From: Algoriphagus sp. TR-M9
Lineage (GTDB): Bacteria > Bacteroidota > Bacteroidia > Cytophagales > Cyclobacteriaceae
Assembly: GCF_027594545.1 (NCBI RefSeq)
Contig: NZ_CP115160.1
Location: 1,001,001 to 1,065,000, forward strand
Reading direction: 5' to 3'
Length of the DNA: 64,000 nt
Position numbers and translations under genes: made by a program. The notes beneath the pieces are model-generated. The model was not told the origin of the DNA and did not search any database. It saw only the letters and a program-made list of their open reading frames with translations. This document shows, piece after piece, positions 27,333-36,706 of the stretch (the first letter of the stretch is position 1; every line of letters starts with the position of its first letter).

Positions 27333-27791
27333 ATGACCATTTTCATTTTGTCCAGCCTTTTGATCATCGGGCTAGTCCTGTTTTTGATCGAAGTTTTCTT
27401 GCTTCCAGGAACTACCGTAGTGGGGATTATAGGGTTGTTGGTCAGTTTAGTAGGAGTTTATTACGCTTACCTATCTTTTGATTTCACTACTGCTATGTGG
27501 ATAGCGGGAGGTACCGCACTCTGCAATGTAGCTGTGATATGGTACGGATTTACTTCTGGGGTTTGGAATCGGTTTTCGCTGAAATCTAAGTTAGAAGGAG
27601 GAGCCTTTGACGGGAGGACAGCAGGCTTGGCTATTGGTATGCCTGGGGTAGCCATTTCAGACATTAAGCCATTTGGCAAAGCTACATTCGAAGATCAGGT
27701 ATTTGAGGTGAAAAGTGAGAGCGGTTTTATAGAAGTAGGTAAAAGTGTCAGTATTATTAAAATAGAAAACAATAAAGTCATAGTTAAATAG
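27333..27791 (+). CDS. nfeD: NfeD-like membrane protein
   Basis: 152 residues from ATG 27333; an in-frame TTG at 27300 would only add 11 residues in front of the first helix. Three membrane helices (about 2-20, 25-44, 50-70) are followed by an OB-fold-like NfeD C-terminal domain (GRTAGLAIGMPGVAISDIKPFGKATFEDQVFEVKSESGFIEVGK). Short NfeD proteins work with SPFH/flotillin proteins in membrane organisation; the next gene is floA, six bases on, the classical pairing. Confidence 0.9.
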   Translation: MTIFILSSLLIIGLVLFLIEVFLLPGTTVVGIIGLLVSLVGVYYAYLSFDFTTAMWIAGGTALCNVAVIWYGFTSGVWNRFSLKSKLEGGAFDGRTAGLAIGMPGVAISDIKPFGKATFEDQVFEVKSESGFIEVGKSVSIIKIENNKVIVK

Positions 27792-27797
27792 CCTTTT

Positions 27798-28802
27798 ATG
27801 GATCCATCTAGTTCAATGTTTATTTTGATTGCGGCGGTAGCTGCAATCGTAGTTTTATTTATCTTTTTATATTTTGTGCCTGTAGGTCTCTGGATTACAG
27901 CGATTTTCTCCAATGTCCGAGTGGGGTTGCTAGAGTTAGTAGGAATGCGTTTTAGAAAAGTACCTCCAGGAATTATTGTCAACTCACTGATCACGGCCAC
28001 TAAAGCTGGACTGGAACTCAATACCGGGGATTTGGAAACTCACTATTTAGCTGGTGGAAATGTTCCCAACGTAATCCGTGCATTGATTTCCGCAGATAAA
28101 GCCAATATTAACCTATCCTTCAAACAAGCTACAGCGATTGATTTGGCAGGTAGGGACGTGTTTGAAGCAGTACAGATATCAGTAAACCCCAAGGTGATCA
28201 ATACCCCAAATGTAGCTGCTGTTGCTGCAGACGGAATTCAGTTGGTCGCCAAAGCCAGAGTGACGGTACGTGCCAATATTGCGCAGCTAGTCGGCGGTGC
28301 AGGAGAAGAAACCATCCTGGCTCGAGTAGGGGAGGGTATAGTGACCTCTATTGGTTCGGCTTCCAATCACAAAAGTGTACTAGAGAATCCAGATAAAATC
28401 TCAAAATTGGTGCTGCAGAGAGGCCTGGATGCAGGAACTGCTTTCGAAATTCTATCCATTGATATTGCGGATATAGATGTGGGGACAAACATCGGCGCTA
28501 AATTACAGATCGACCAAGCCTCTGCAGACTTGAAAGTAGCAGAAGCAAAAGCTGAGGAACGAAGAGCCATGGCGGTAGCCTTAGAACAGGAAATGAGAGC
28601 CAGAAATGTAGAAATGCGGGCCAAAGTGGTAGAAGCCGAGGCAGAGGTTCCCAAGGCTTTGGCAGAAGCTTTCCGATCTGGCAGACTTGGTGTGATGGAC
28701 TATTACAAAATGGAAAATATCCAATCAGACACTTCTATGCGAGAGTCCATTGCCAAGTCAGATGAATCGAAAGACTCTGGGAAAGGGAAAAGTGATAAAT
28801 AA
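27798..28802 (+). CDS. floA: Flotillin-like protein FloA
   Basis: 334 residues. An N-terminal hairpin of membrane helices (residues 6-40) is followed by a conserved SPFH-type core: [79 protein letters not shown]. The C-terminal helical region is rich in Ala/Glu/Lys ([24 protein letters not shown]) and ends with [14 protein letters not shown]. FloA proteins oligomerise on the inner membrane and organise functional microdomains. Forms an operon with nfeD. Confidence 0.96.
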   Translation: MDPSSSMFILIAAVAAIVVLFIFLYFVPVGLWITAIFSNVRVGLLELVGMRFRKVPPGIIVNSLITATKAGLELNTGDLETHYLAGGNVPNVIRALISADKANINLSFKQATAIDLAGRDVFEAVQISVNPKVINTPNVAAVAADGIQLVAKARVTVRANIAQLVGGAGEETILARVGEGIVTSIGSASNHKSVLENPDKISKLVLQRGLDAGTAFEILSIDIADIDVGTNIGAKLQIDQASADLKVAEAKAEERRAMAVALEQEMRARNVEMRAKVVEAEAEVPKALAEAFRSGRLGVMDYYKMENIQSDTSMRESIAKSDESKDSGKGKSDK

Positions 28803-28804
28803 AG

Positions 28805-28835
28805 AAAAAGGGGCTCAGGCCCCTTTTCTTTTTTT
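28805..28835. terminator. Bidirectional terminator between floA and the WG-repeat gene
   Basis: AAAAGGGGC - TCAG - GCCCCTTTT with a T run on the plus strand and an A run upstream. Its 3' part overlaps the last codons of the convergent WG-repeat gene. Confidence 0.88.
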
Positions 28836-30374
28836 CTTTCCAGATTCCTCTACAGTTTGAATGACCACAGGTACAAACTTCGTTTTGGTGAAAATTTGAT
28901 TGGTGGCCCAATCCACTAAAACTTCATCATAAGCTAGGGGCAGTACTAAATCTCCAGCTTCATTGATAATCCCGGTCTTTCCATCTTTTTGGGCGATGAT
29001 AAAATCTTTCCGCTCCCTGCGCAGACTTTCGAACTCTGCCGGGACCAAAGCTTCCCCTTTGCTATCTAGCATTCCGATTTTTCCAGCCTTTTCTATCAGA
29101 AAAAAACCTTCCGCAGTTCTTGAAATATGATCGTATCCAGTACTGTTTACAGGCCTGCCAAATGAGTTGATCAGGAAAAATTCATTGTTAGCTTTTGCGA
29201 TAGCAAATCCTTGTTGAAAAGGTTTGATCTCTTGCCAGTTGGCATCAGATATTTGTTCTCCGTTGGAGTTGATCAGCCCCCAGTTGCTGCCGGATTTAAA
29301 CCCAGCGATGCCTTCGGCAAACGAGGAAACCTCGATATATTTTGGCTCTATGGCCCACATTCCCTCAGAATTTAAAAAGCCGGTATTTCCATCCTTGAAT
29401 GCCGGGAAGAATCCTTCGCCTCCTGCACTGATAGATTGAGCTGCTGTGGTAGGTTTGACCAGCCAGCCATTTTTTCCAAGCAAACCTACTTTGTCATCTC
29501 TGAAATATACGTTGTAAAGATCTTGGCCTATTTTATCAACGGCAGTCATTCCCACAGCATCTAGAAGAATACCGTCTTCTTCCATGACCCTTCGTAGTTT
29601 GCCATGGATATATTCCAGCATGATATCATTTTCAAAAGTGATTCGGTGGAATGAATTGTACCGGATGTTCGATTTGATGTCATTTCCTTCTATCAACAAG
29701 TATTGGTCTTGGTCATACCCGTAGTAAAAGTTTCCTTTGGTATGCTGTAAGGAGTCAATAATGGGCTCCAGTACATACTCACCTTCCCGATTGATGAGTC
29801 CAAAACCACTTTCCTCTTTGGCCAAAAGGTAATCCCCTCCATGATCCTGGAGAAGCTGAAAGGTCATATTCGGATTGGACGAAATTGGTAGGAAATATTC
29901 ACCTCCTCGTTTGGCATAGATCAAGCCGGTCTTGGTGATTTTTGCCTCATCCAACTCGCCCAAGTAAGTAGTTTTGTTATAACCTCTTTCAAAGAGCCAG
30001 TATTCATTTCCTTTTCGGGCCAAAAGTAAATTGAAATATGTGTCTATGGATTCATATTCCAGGGGTAGAACTTTCTGTCCGTACTCGTGAAAAGCCCCGA
30101 TTCCGTCTTTTCCACTCACCAAAATCCAAGGAGCCAAATACTGATAGATCTCATCCCCCTCCAGGGAAACAGCAGGCTTCAGATCTGCTGATAGAAGATA
30201 TATGACTGAATCCGTTTTACCTATTCTGACCGTTTCACTCAGCAGTTCAATTTCCTTATACATTAGTCTGGATTGTAACTGCAATTTGGTGTCGTACACC
30301 TCCCATGATTGGGCCATCAAGCTGGTAAAGGAAAGCAGTAAAAAGCTTAAGATCAGCGTAAAAGTTTTATTCAT
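28815..30374 (-). CDS. Secreted WG-repeat protein
   Basis: 519 residues with a signal peptide ending FTSLMAQSWEVYD. About ten WG-type repeats follow, each a beta-hairpin unit such as GIGAFHEYGQKVLPLEYESID, GFGLINREGEYVLEPIID, NWGLINSNGEQISDANWQEI, KIGMLDSKGEALVPAEFESL and KTGIINEAGDLVLPLAYDEV. WG-repeat proteins probably bind ligands or surfaces; no activity is known. The very basic tail ESGKKKRKGA overlaps the terminator. Confidence 0.9.
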   Translation of the reverse strand: MNKTFTLILSFLLLSFTSLMAQSWEVYDTKLQLQSRLMYKEIELLSETVRIGKTDSVIYLLSADLKPAVSLEGDEIYQYLAPWILVSGKDGIGAFHEYGQKVLPLEYESIDTYFNLLLARKGNEYWLFERGYNKTTYLGELDEAKITKTGLIYAKRGGEYFLPISSNPNMTFQLLQDHGGDYLLAKEESGFGLINREGEYVLEPIIDSLQHTKGNFYYGYDQDQYLLIEGNDIKSNIRYNSFHRITFENDIMLEYIHGKLRRVMEEDGILLDAVGMTAVDKIGQDLYNVYFRDDKVGLLGKNGWLVKPTTAAQSISAGGEGFFPAFKDGNTGFLNSEGMWAIEPKYIEVSSFAEGIAGFKSGSNWGLINSNGEQISDANWQEIKPFQQGFAIAKANNEFFLINSFGRPVNSTGYDHISRTAEGFFLIEKAGKIGMLDSKGEALVPAEFESLRRERKDFIIAQKDGKTGIINEAGDLVLPLAYDEVLVDWATNQIFTKTKFVPVVIQTVEESGKKKRKGA

Positions 30375-30401
30375 CTATTTCGTTTTTTTTCGGGCAAACA
30401 T

Positions 30402-30436
30402 AAAAAGACCAAAGGTTTGGTGTAAGCCTTTGGTCC
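30402..30436 (-). terminator. Terminator of hemA
   Basis: GACCAAAGG (30407-30415) pairs with CCTTTGGTC (30427-30435); the minus-strand transcript continues into TTTTTA, 22 bases after the hemA stop. Confidence 0.85.
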
Positions 30437-30457
30437 ATAAATGTAGTTAGAATGTAC

Positions 30458-31729
30458 TTATTTTTGGCTCTTGATGCGATCAAGGTTAAATAGGTCAGAT
30501 ATCATCTCAATCATTTCTTCTGCCTGATCGCGCTGACACGCTGCACGTAGCTGCACCACTGGTACTTTGAGAATTTTTTGCATCATGCTTTTGGTAATCT
30601 TATCGATTACGGCAAACTCTTTTTCATCAGCATTTTTCATAAATCTCGCCATTTCTTCCTGGCGGATCTGCTCGAGGGATTGCTTGAGTTTGTTGATAGT
30701 AGGAGAGACCATCATCTCTTTTTTCCAGCCATGAAATTCTTCCAGGCTTTCAGCTATGATTTGCTCTACTTTCGGGACTGAAGCCAGTCTTTTTTCCAGG
30801 GTGTCAGATGCCTTGCTGCGAATATTGTCCACGTTATATAAGACTACACCAGGAAGATCCTCTACACTGGTCTCTATACTTCGCGGTACCGATAGGTCCA
30901 CTAGCAACTTATAGCTGTTGATGTCAAACTGATTGATCAATTCCTTGGTAATGAAAGGCTCAGAACGCTGAATGGAGCATACTATGACATCGGCCTCTTT
31001 CATAGCCTCCTGACAATTTTCAAAAGGAACTACTTCGAAGCCTAATGGAGCTGCTATCTCCTCTGCTTTTGCCAGGGTTCTATTGGTGATTTTTACTTGG
31101 GCATCAGGGAGATGGACCATGTTTTTGGCTACATCTGCACCTATCTCACCTACCCCTATGAGCAAAATTCTAGGTTGATAGGTGTTGGAGGTCAGTCCTT
31201 CTATCAATTCTATCGCTGCATAAGAAAGTGACGCGGCGCCATCTCTGAAGGCAGTTTCTTGAACGATCCTTTTATTGGTGAAAAAGATCGTGTGCATAAG
31301 TCTATGCAAGAATGGCCCAGCCATATCCAAGTCTGCGGCAGCTTGATAGGCTCGCTTTACCTGATTAGAAATCTGTATATCGCCGACAACCTGGGCCTCC
31401 AAGCCCATGGCTACCCGGAAAAGATGCTTGATTGCAGGCTTATCCTCATGGAAAACCTCGAAATAATCAAGATGACTATCCATATCCATGATTCCTTTTT
31501 CCAGTCCGATCATTTTGATGATCTCCGTACTGATATCTTCCTCATGGGTATAATATACCTCTGTCCTATTACAAGTAGAAAGGATTAGTGCATCTGTCAA
31601 GTTGAAAAAATCCTTGAGTTTCAACAGAATAGCATGCACGTCCTTTTCATCTAGAGAAATTATTTCTCTGATTTGTACAGGGGCATTTTTATGGGATAAA
31701 CTGATTGCTCTGAATTTGATCTGCATCAT
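30458..31729 (-). CDS. hemA: Glutamyl-tRNA reductase
   Basis: 423 residues. Reduces glutamyl-tRNA to glutamate-1-semialdehyde, the first step of C5 tetrapyrrole synthesis; hemL at 6627 makes the next step. The catalytic Cys is C53 in LILSTCNRTEVYYT. A substrate-recognition block (QVVGDIQISNQVKRAYQAA) and the NADPH site ILLIGVGEIGADVAKNM follow, then the dimerisation helices ending in ISDLFNLDRI. Full length. Two adjacent Met codons at the start are both possible. Confidence 0.96.
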   Translation of the reverse strand: MMQIKFRAISLSHKNAPVQIREIISLDEKDVHAILLKLKDFFNLTDALILSTCNRTEVYYTHEEDISTEIIKMIGLEKGIMDMDSHLDYFEVFHEDKPAIKHLFRVAMGLEAQVVGDIQISNQVKRAYQAAADLDMAGPFLHRLMHTIFFTNKRIVQETAFRDGAASLSYAAIELIEGLTSNTYQPRILLIGVGEIGADVAKNMVHLPDAQVKITNRTLAKAEEIAAPLGFEVVPFENCQEAMKEADVIVCSIQRSEPFITKELINQFDINSYKLLVDLSVPRSIETSVEDLPGVVLYNVDNIRSKASDTLEKRLASVPKVEQIIAESLEEFHGWKKEMMVSPTINKLKQSLEQIRQEEMARFMKNADEKEFAVIDKITKSMMQKILKVPVVQLRAACQRDQAEEMIEMISDLFNLDRIKSQK

Positions 31730-31745
31730 GTAGAAGCTTGGACTG

Positions 31746-31753
31746 CAAATTTA
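31746..31753 (-). promoter_or_regulatory. -7 element of the hemA promoter
   Basis: Minus-strand TAAATTTG matches TAnnTTTG and lies 17 bases before the hemA start, giving a leader of only about 13 nt. Confidence 0.55.
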
Positions 31754-31920
31754 ACACACTATGTCAAGGGGAGTCGCTATTTAAGGGACTGATCATGTAA
31801 TTTGTAATCTGTCTAAATAACTATGTTTGAAATCCCTGCAATTTCGTGTTTATTGACTTCTAAGTCCAATTGTATTAACTTATTAGCTATTGGTAATATC
31901 TATCACTTTTTTAGGTATCT

Positions 31921-32604
31921 ATGAAAACCAGATTTTTTTATTGGATGAAGACGTACCTGGGCTTTTCCAGAAAAGAAACCCAAGGTTTTGTGCTGCTAAT
32001 TCCAGCCTTACTAATGCTGGTACTGATTCCAGAAGTCTTGGGACTGATTTCTAGTGCCCGATCACGCGATTTTCACATACAATACCAGACTCAACTTGAC
32101 AGTATTCAGAAAGCAGGTTTTGACCTAATTGGTTCCCCGGGCCCTGTTTTTAATCCCCAAGATACTGTGGAAAATAAGCAGACTAACCAGCAGTCTGAGA
32201 ACCTGATCCGAATTCCCTTCTCAGAAGCAGACTCTGTCACGCTTCAGATAGTGCCGGGCGTAGGTCCGGCAACTGCCAGCCGAATAGTCAAATTCAGAGA
32301 AAGCCTTGGTGGCTTGCATCATAAGAACCAGCTCTATGAAGTATATGGTATCAAACCTGAGACGGCTGATGGAGTGTGGGAGTTTTTTGATTTTTCTCCT
32401 CAGGTTTTCAGAAAGATTCAAATCAATGAGGTAGAAGTGGGCGAACTGGCGAAGCATCCCTATATCAGTTATTCTGAAGCTAAGGTTTTAATTGCTTACA
32501 GAACCCAACATGGGAATTATAGATCTGTGGATGATCTGCAGGAAATAAAAATTTTTAGGTCGGAATGGATTGCCAAAATCAGTCCTTATCTGGACTTTCA
32601 ATAG
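31921..32604 (+). CDS. Membrane-anchored helix-hairpin-helix (ComEA-like) protein
   Basis: 227 residues. One membrane helix near residues 23-45 is followed by a linker and two or more helix-hairpin-helix units: LQIVPGVGPATASRIVKFRESLGG at about 105-130, IKPETADGVWEF, and ISYSEAKVLIAYRTQHGNYRSVDDLQEI at about 180-210. ComEA-type proteins bind DNA non-specifically outside the cytoplasm during uptake. No competence genes are seen nearby, so DNA binding is likely but the process is not identified. Confidence 0.85.
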   Translation: MKTRFFYWMKTYLGFSRKETQGFVLLIPALLMLVLIPEVLGLISSARSRDFHIQYQTQLDSIQKAGFDLIGSPGPVFNPQDTVENKQTNQQSENLIRIPFSEADSVTLQIVPGVGPATASRIVKFRESLGGLHHKNQLYEVYGIKPETADGVWEFFDFSPQVFRKIQINEVEVGELAKHPYISYSEAKVLIAYRTQHGNYRSVDDLQEIKIFRSEWIAKISPYLDFQ

Positions 32605-32653
32605 AATTGAAATACCCATTTTCCAAATCCCTGATTTTCCCCATCTTTGATCC

Positions 32654-33127
32654 ATGGATTCCAATCTGGATCAGATACAATTACCCCAGCTCAATTTACC
32701 GCATTTCGAACCTCAGCTTCTGAAGAAAGATGGCAAGCTATGGATCTTCGATACGCTTCGCAAAAAACAATTGGTCCTGACCCCTGAAGAGTGGGTGAGA
32801 CAGCATTGGATCAATTTCCTCAGCATTCAGTTGAAATTTCCCAAAGGCCTATTTGCCCTCGAGAAAGGCCTGATGTACAATCAACTCCTGAAGCGTACCG
32901 ATCTGGTGGTATGGGACAAAAATGGCAAACCCTATTTATTGATTGAATGTAAGGCGCCAAAGGTGAAACTGACCCAAAAGACCATAGAACAGGCTTGCAT
33001 GTATCACAAGGAGTTGAAATCTCCCTTTTTGATCATCAGCAATGGCCTGCAGCATATCTGTCTCAGTTTTGATCCCAAAGTAGAAAAATTTACCCAGGAG
33101 AAATCATTTCCTGAACCGCCTATTTAG
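32654..33127 (+). CDS. Stand-alone HsdR_N-like (type I restriction N-terminal) domain protein
   Basis: 157 residues matching the HSDR_N_2 type of PD-(D/E)XK nuclease domain: EEWVRQHWINFL, then LKRTDLVVWDKNGKPYLLIECKAPKVKLTQKTIEQACMYH, where D in RTDLVV and ECK form the usual metal-binding triad, followed by LIISNGLQHIC. There is no helicase, methylase or specificity gene nearby, so it is not an intact restriction system. Such small proteins are widespread in Bacteroidota and may be housekeeping; function unknown. A near-consensus CATCTTTG lies four bases before the ATG. Confidence 0.87.
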   Translation: MDSNLDQIQLPQLNLPHFEPQLLKKDGKLWIFDTLRKKQLVLTPEEWVRQHWINFLSIQLKFPKGLFALEKGLMYNQLLKRTDLVVWDKNGKPYLLIECKAPKVKLTQKTIEQACMYHKELKSPFLIISNGLQHICLSFDPKVEKFTQEKSFPEPPI

Positions 33128-33138
33128 TCGAAGTGTTG

Positions 33139-33146
33139 TAAATTTG
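33139..33146 (+). promoter_or_regulatory. -7 element of the crp/fnr-family gene promoter
   Basis: TAAATTTG fits TAnnTTTG, 43 bases before the ATG at 33190. Confidence 0.5.
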
Positions 33147-33189
33147 AGAATAAAGGTCTCATTAAGCCCGAAAAAAAGTCCCAAATCAA

Positions 33190-33903
33190 ATGTCAAAAAT
33201 CCCATCAAATCACCCTTGCGATCTGTGCAGTAGCAGAAAACTCTCTATGCTGGCGGATCTTACTGAAGAGCAAGCTTGCAACATTTCTGACAACAAAAAC
33301 ATGATTTCGCATCGTAAGGGGCAGATGCTTTATTATGAGAAAGCAAAACCACTAGGTGTTTTCTGTGTGAATTCCGGGGTGATTAAAATTTTCAAAACTG
33401 CCTCTAACGGGAAGGAGCAAATTATCCATCTGGCCAAAAAAGGGGACTTGTTGGGTTACTCTGCACTGCTGGGAGAAGAGAATTATACGAACTCGGCCAT
33501 GGTGATCGAAAACGCCAAGATCTGCTTTATCCCAAAGGAGACTTTCTTGAAAGCATTGGTCAGTAACGGGCCGTTTTTTAAAAGACTGACCAAAGCACTT
33601 TCTCATGAAATAGGGGTGATGGAAGAGAAACTGGTCGATGCTTCGCAAAAAAGCATCCGGGAGCGACTGGCTTACCTACTTTTGCAATTGGCTAATTCCT
33701 ATGGCCTGGATGGAGGAGATCATCAGCAGATTGACTTGGTTCTCAGCCGGGAGGAAATTGCCAGCTTGATTGGTACGGCTACGGAATCTGTCATCCGCCT
33801 TCTTTCTGAGTTCAAAAAAGACAAACTCATTGAGTTAAAAGGGAAAAAGATTGTAATTCTCGATAAAAAGGGCCTGGTAAAGCTGTCAGATTTTTATGCT
33901 TAA
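33190..33903 (+). CDS. Crp/Fnr family transcription regulator
   Basis: 237 residues. The N-terminus carries HPCDLCSSRKLSMLADLTEEQ, resembling the Cys-containing leader of FNR-type sensors, but only two closely spaced Cys are there. The cyclic-nucleotide-binding-like barrel follows (GQMLYYEKAKPLGVFCVNSGVIKIFKT, GDLLGYSALLGEENYTNSA), then a dimer helix and a winged helix-turn-helix with recognition segment LSREEIASLIGTATESVIRLLSEFKKD. It lies upstream of rhodanese, DUF547 and the redox/glycan cluster and may regulate them; no operator was identified. Confidence 0.92.
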   Translation: MSKIPSNHPCDLCSSRKLSMLADLTEEQACNISDNKNMISHRKGQMLYYEKAKPLGVFCVNSGVIKIFKTASNGKEQIIHLAKKGDLLGYSALLGEENYTNSAMVIENAKICFIPKETFLKALVSNGPFFKRLTKALSHEIGVMEEKLVDASQKSIRERLAYLLLQLANSYGLDGGDHQQIDLVLSREEIASLIGTATESVIRLLSEFKKDKLIELKGKKIVILDKKGLVKLSDFYA

Positions 33904-33939
33904 ACCGAACATAGTTTCTTTAAGGGAGTTTAGAAAAGC

Positions 33940-34449
33940 ATGAGACAGGCCTCAAAAAAAATTCAACTTTACCTTTTTTTCTTTCTTCTACTTTTCATCT
34001 TTGAAAATCAGGTTCAGGCGCAATCTGTAGCCTACAAGGCGCTATTGGCCACCTTATATGATTCTGAATTTCCAGTTTTAAAACCTGCTGAACTCACAGA
34101 CTTGAGTAGCTATCAAGTGGTGGATACCCGGGAAAAGGAAGAATTTGAAGTCAGTCATTTGCAGCATGCGATTTGGGCCGGCTACGATACTTTTTCTATG
34201 GAAAATGTAGCAGAGTTGGATAAGAATCAACCGGTTTTGGTTTATTGCACGGTAGGAGCCAGATCACAGGAAATCGGAAAAAAGTTAAAAGAGGAAGGTT
34301 TTAAAAAGGTTTACAACCTATACGGCGGCCTGATAGAATGGGCCAATGAGGAAAAGCCGATTTATCACGGAGACTCTCTGACCAATCAAGTTCACACCTA
34401 TTCCCGTTCTTGGGGCATCTGGCTGACCAAGGGAGAAAAGGTTTATTAA
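33940..34449 (+). CDS. Secreted rhodanese-domain protein
   Basis: 169 residues with a signal peptide (residues 1-28, ending QVQAQS). The single rhodanese domain has VVDTREKEEFEVSHLQHAIWAGY and the active-site loop VYCTVGARSQEIG with Cys103, then VYNLYGGLIEWAN. Rhodanese domains carry a persulfide on this Cys. The C-terminal NQVHTYSRSWGIWLTKGEKVY is conserved-looking. It follows the Crp/Fnr gene by 36 bases and may be co-transcribed. Confidence 0.9.
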   Translation: MRQASKKIQLYLFFFLLLFIFENQVQAQSVAYKALLATLYDSEFPVLKPAELTDLSSYQVVDTREKEEFEVSHLQHAIWAGYDTFSMENVAELDKNQPVLVYCTVGARSQEIGKKLKEEGFKKVYNLYGGLIEWANEEKPIYHGDSLTNQVHTYSRSWGIWLTKGEKVY

Positions 34450-34537
34450 CCGAATTTTGGTCTCGCACCCGACCAAACCTTATTTCTCTACATCTTTACT
34501 TGGCTACTGATCGTAAATCAGTTCAAAACACTTTCTC

Positions 34538-35302
34538 ATGAAAACTATTAAAACCCATATTCTTCTCTTTTTTAGCATCATACTTTTTAGTTGCCAAAGT
34601 TCGGTTCCCGGAATGGCGGGCACCACTCCACCAAGCCATAAGTCTTGGAATGAATTGCTCAAAGCAAATGTAAGTGCCGATGGGACTGTGAATTACAAAG
34701 GATTCATCAAGCAAAAAGCGAAGTTGGAATCCTACTTGAAAAGTTTAAGCGAAAATGCTCCAGATAGAAAAACTTGGTCAAAAGACGAGCAGCTCGCTTA
34801 TTGGATTAATGCGTATAACGCCTTTACGGTGAAATTAATCGTTGATAATTATCCTGTGGAAAGTATCAAGGACTTGGGTCCAAAATTGAAAATCCCATTG
34901 ATCAAGGATGTTTGGCACTACAAGTTTTTCAAAATTGGCGGTCAGGAATCTAGCTTAGATGAGATTGAGCATTCCATTTTGAGAAAGGAATTTGAAGAGC
35001 CGAGAATCCATTTTGCGATCAATTGTGCTTCCGTTTCCTGCCCGCCTTTGTTGAATGAGGCTTTCGAAGCGGCTACTATTGAGTCACAATTGAATAAGGT
35101 TGCCAAGAGCTTTATCAATGACTCTTCCAGAAATAAAATCACTCCAAACTCAATTCAGATTTCTTCAATTTTCTCCTGGTTTAAAGGTGATTTTACGAAG
35201 AATGGAAGTCTAATTGACTTTTTGAATAAGTATAGCAAGGTTAAAATTAAGTCCGATGCTAAAGTGTCACATTTGGATTATGATTGGAATCTGAACGAAT
35301 AG
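34538..35302 (+). CDS. DUF547 lipoprotein
   Basis: 254 residues. The signal peptide and lipobox end at ILFSCQSSVPG. The DUF547 domain shows SWNELLKANVSADGTVNYKGF, LAYWINAYNAFTVKLIVDNYPVESIKD and the Cys-rich IHFAINCASVSCPPLLNEAF. The INC(x)SxSCPxL element hints at a transglutaminase/cysteine-peptidase-like fold, but no activity is known. DUF547 proteins often occur near redox or arsenosugar-type glycosyltransferase genes; here the redox pair starts 52 bases downstream. Confidence 0.9.
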   Translation: MKTIKTHILLFFSIILFSCQSSVPGMAGTTPPSHKSWNELLKANVSADGTVNYKGFIKQKAKLESYLKSLSENAPDRKTWSKDEQLAYWINAYNAFTVKLIVDNYPVESIKDLGPKLKIPLIKDVWHYKFFKIGGQESSLDEIEHSILRKEFEEPRIHFAINCASVSCPPLLNEAFEAATIESQLNKVAKSFINDSSRNKITPNSIQISSIFSWFKGDFTKNGSLIDFLNKYSKVKIKSDAKVSHLDYDWNLNE

Positions 35303-35353
35303 AACCAAGTTTTTGGTAAATTTCAATTTGAGTCTTATTTCAACCCCCACCCA

Positions 35354-36706
35354 ATGAGTTCAAATCGCCATGTAGTCATTATCGGCAATGGAATAGCAGG
35401 AATTACCTGTGCTCGACAGCTGAGAAAACTCGATGATTCGGTCAGGATTACCGTGATTTCAGGAGAGTCAAAATATTTTTTTTCCAGAACTGCCCTGATG
35501 TATGTGTTCATGGGGCATATGAAATTTGAGCACACTCAGCCTTATGAGAATTGGTTTTGGGAGAAAAATAGGATCGAACTGAAAGAGGATTGGGTTAAAA
35601 AAGTTGACTTCTCTGTCAAAAATCTGCTTTTCCAATCGGGTGAATATATGAGTTACGATGATCTTGTGATTGCCACAGGATCCAAGCCTAATAAATTTGG
35701 TTGGCCGGGAGAAGATCTGCAAGGTGTACAAGGTTTGTATTCCAAGCAGGATTTGGAGCTGATGGAAGAGAATACCAGAGATGTGCAGCGAGCTGTGATC
35801 GTTGGTGGAGGATTAATTGGGATTGAGATGGCAGAGATGCTGGCTTATAAAAAAATACCTGTCACATTTTTAGTTAGAGAAGCTGGCTTTTGGAGTAATA
35901 TACTTCCGAAAGAAGAGTCTGAGCTAGTTGGCCGACACATGCGCGAGCACCACATTGACTTAAGGCTAAATGAGGAATTGGAAGAAATCATCTCCGATCC
36001 AAATGCCCGAGTAAAAGCTATCCGAACCAAGTCGGGAGAAGAAATACAATGTCAATTTGTTGGGCTCACTGCCGGAGTAACTCCAAATATAGATTTTCTC
36101 AGAAATACAGAACTGGAAGTCAATCGTGGAGTGAAGGTAGATTTCGGTTTTCAGACAAATATTCCAAATGTGTATGCCATTGGGGACTGTGCGGAATTTC
36201 ATGAGGCTCCAGCTTCCGACCGCAAACAAGTCGAGCAGGTGTGGTACACGGGCAGAATGCATGGCGAGACTTTGGGATACATTTTATCAGGTAAAAAAGT
36301 CACTTACAAACCTGGGGTTTGGTTTAATTCAGCCAAGTTCCTGGACATAGAATATCAGACTTACGGGACAGTTCCAGCTAAGTGGGATACCGAAAACGTC
36401 AAATCCTTTTACTGGGAGCATTCTGGTGGAGAAGTGGCTTTTCGCATGCTCATGGATCTGGAAGGAAAGATTCTTGGCGTGAATAATTTTGGTTTTCGCC
36501 TGAGACATGAGTTTTTTGATCAGGCCATCAAAGAAAAGTGGGATGGTTCCAAAGTGATTTCCAAACTGGACAAAGCCAACTTCGATCCCGAGTTTTTTGC
36601 GCCTTACTACATAGAAATTCAAAAGGCTTTCAAGAGTCAATTCGGAGGAGATATTAAAGTTTCCAAGAAGACATTTATCCAAAAACTATTCGGAGCAAGC
36701 GTATGA
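35354..36706 (+). CDS. NAD(P)/FAD-dependent oxidoreductase
   Basis: 450 residues of the pyridine nucleotide-disulphide oxidoreductase class. FAD site VVIIGNGIAGITCARQL at the N-terminus; DDLVIATGSKPNKFGWPG; NAD(P) site RAVIVGGGLIGIEMAEML near residue 155; second FAD contact NVYAIGDCAEFHE near 275. There is no redox CxxC, so it resembles rubredoxin/nitrite-reductase-type FAD proteins rather than thioredoxin reductase. The C-terminal 130 residues form an extra domain. Its stop overlaps the start of the 4Fe-4S membrane gene (ATGA), so electrons may pass between the two products. Confidence 0.88.
   Translation: MSSNRHVVIIGNGIAGITCARQLRKLDDSVRITVISGESKYFFSRTALMYVFMGHMKFEHTQPYENWFWEKNRIELKEDWVKKVDFSVKNLLFQSGEYMSYDDLVIATGSKPNKFGWPGEDLQGVQGLYSKQDLELMEENTRDVQRAVIVGGGLIGIEMAEMLAYKKIPVTFLVREAGFWSNILPKEESELVGRHMREHHIDLRLNEELEEIISDPNARVKAIRTKSGEEIQCQFVGLTAGVTPNIDFLRNTELEVNRGVKVDFGFQTNIPNVYAIGDCAEFHEAPASDRKQVEQVWYTGRMHGETLGYILSGKKVTYKPGVWFNSAKFLDIEYQTYGTVPAKWDTENVKSFYWEHSGGEVAFRMLMDLEGKILGVNNFGFRLRHEFFDQAIKEKWDGSKVISKLDKANFDPEFFAPYYIEIQKAFKSQFGGDIKVSKKTFIQKLFGASV

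Noticed and set aside
32654..33127. Restriction-modification or anti-phage system
   Set aside because: No methylase, helicase or specificity gene is nearby; a single nuclease-like domain is not enough.
33940..35302. Rhodanese and DUF547 as part of an arsenosugar gene cluster
   Set aside because: DUF547 occurs in such clusters, but no radical SAM ArsS-type, methyltransferase or TVP38 genes are present.
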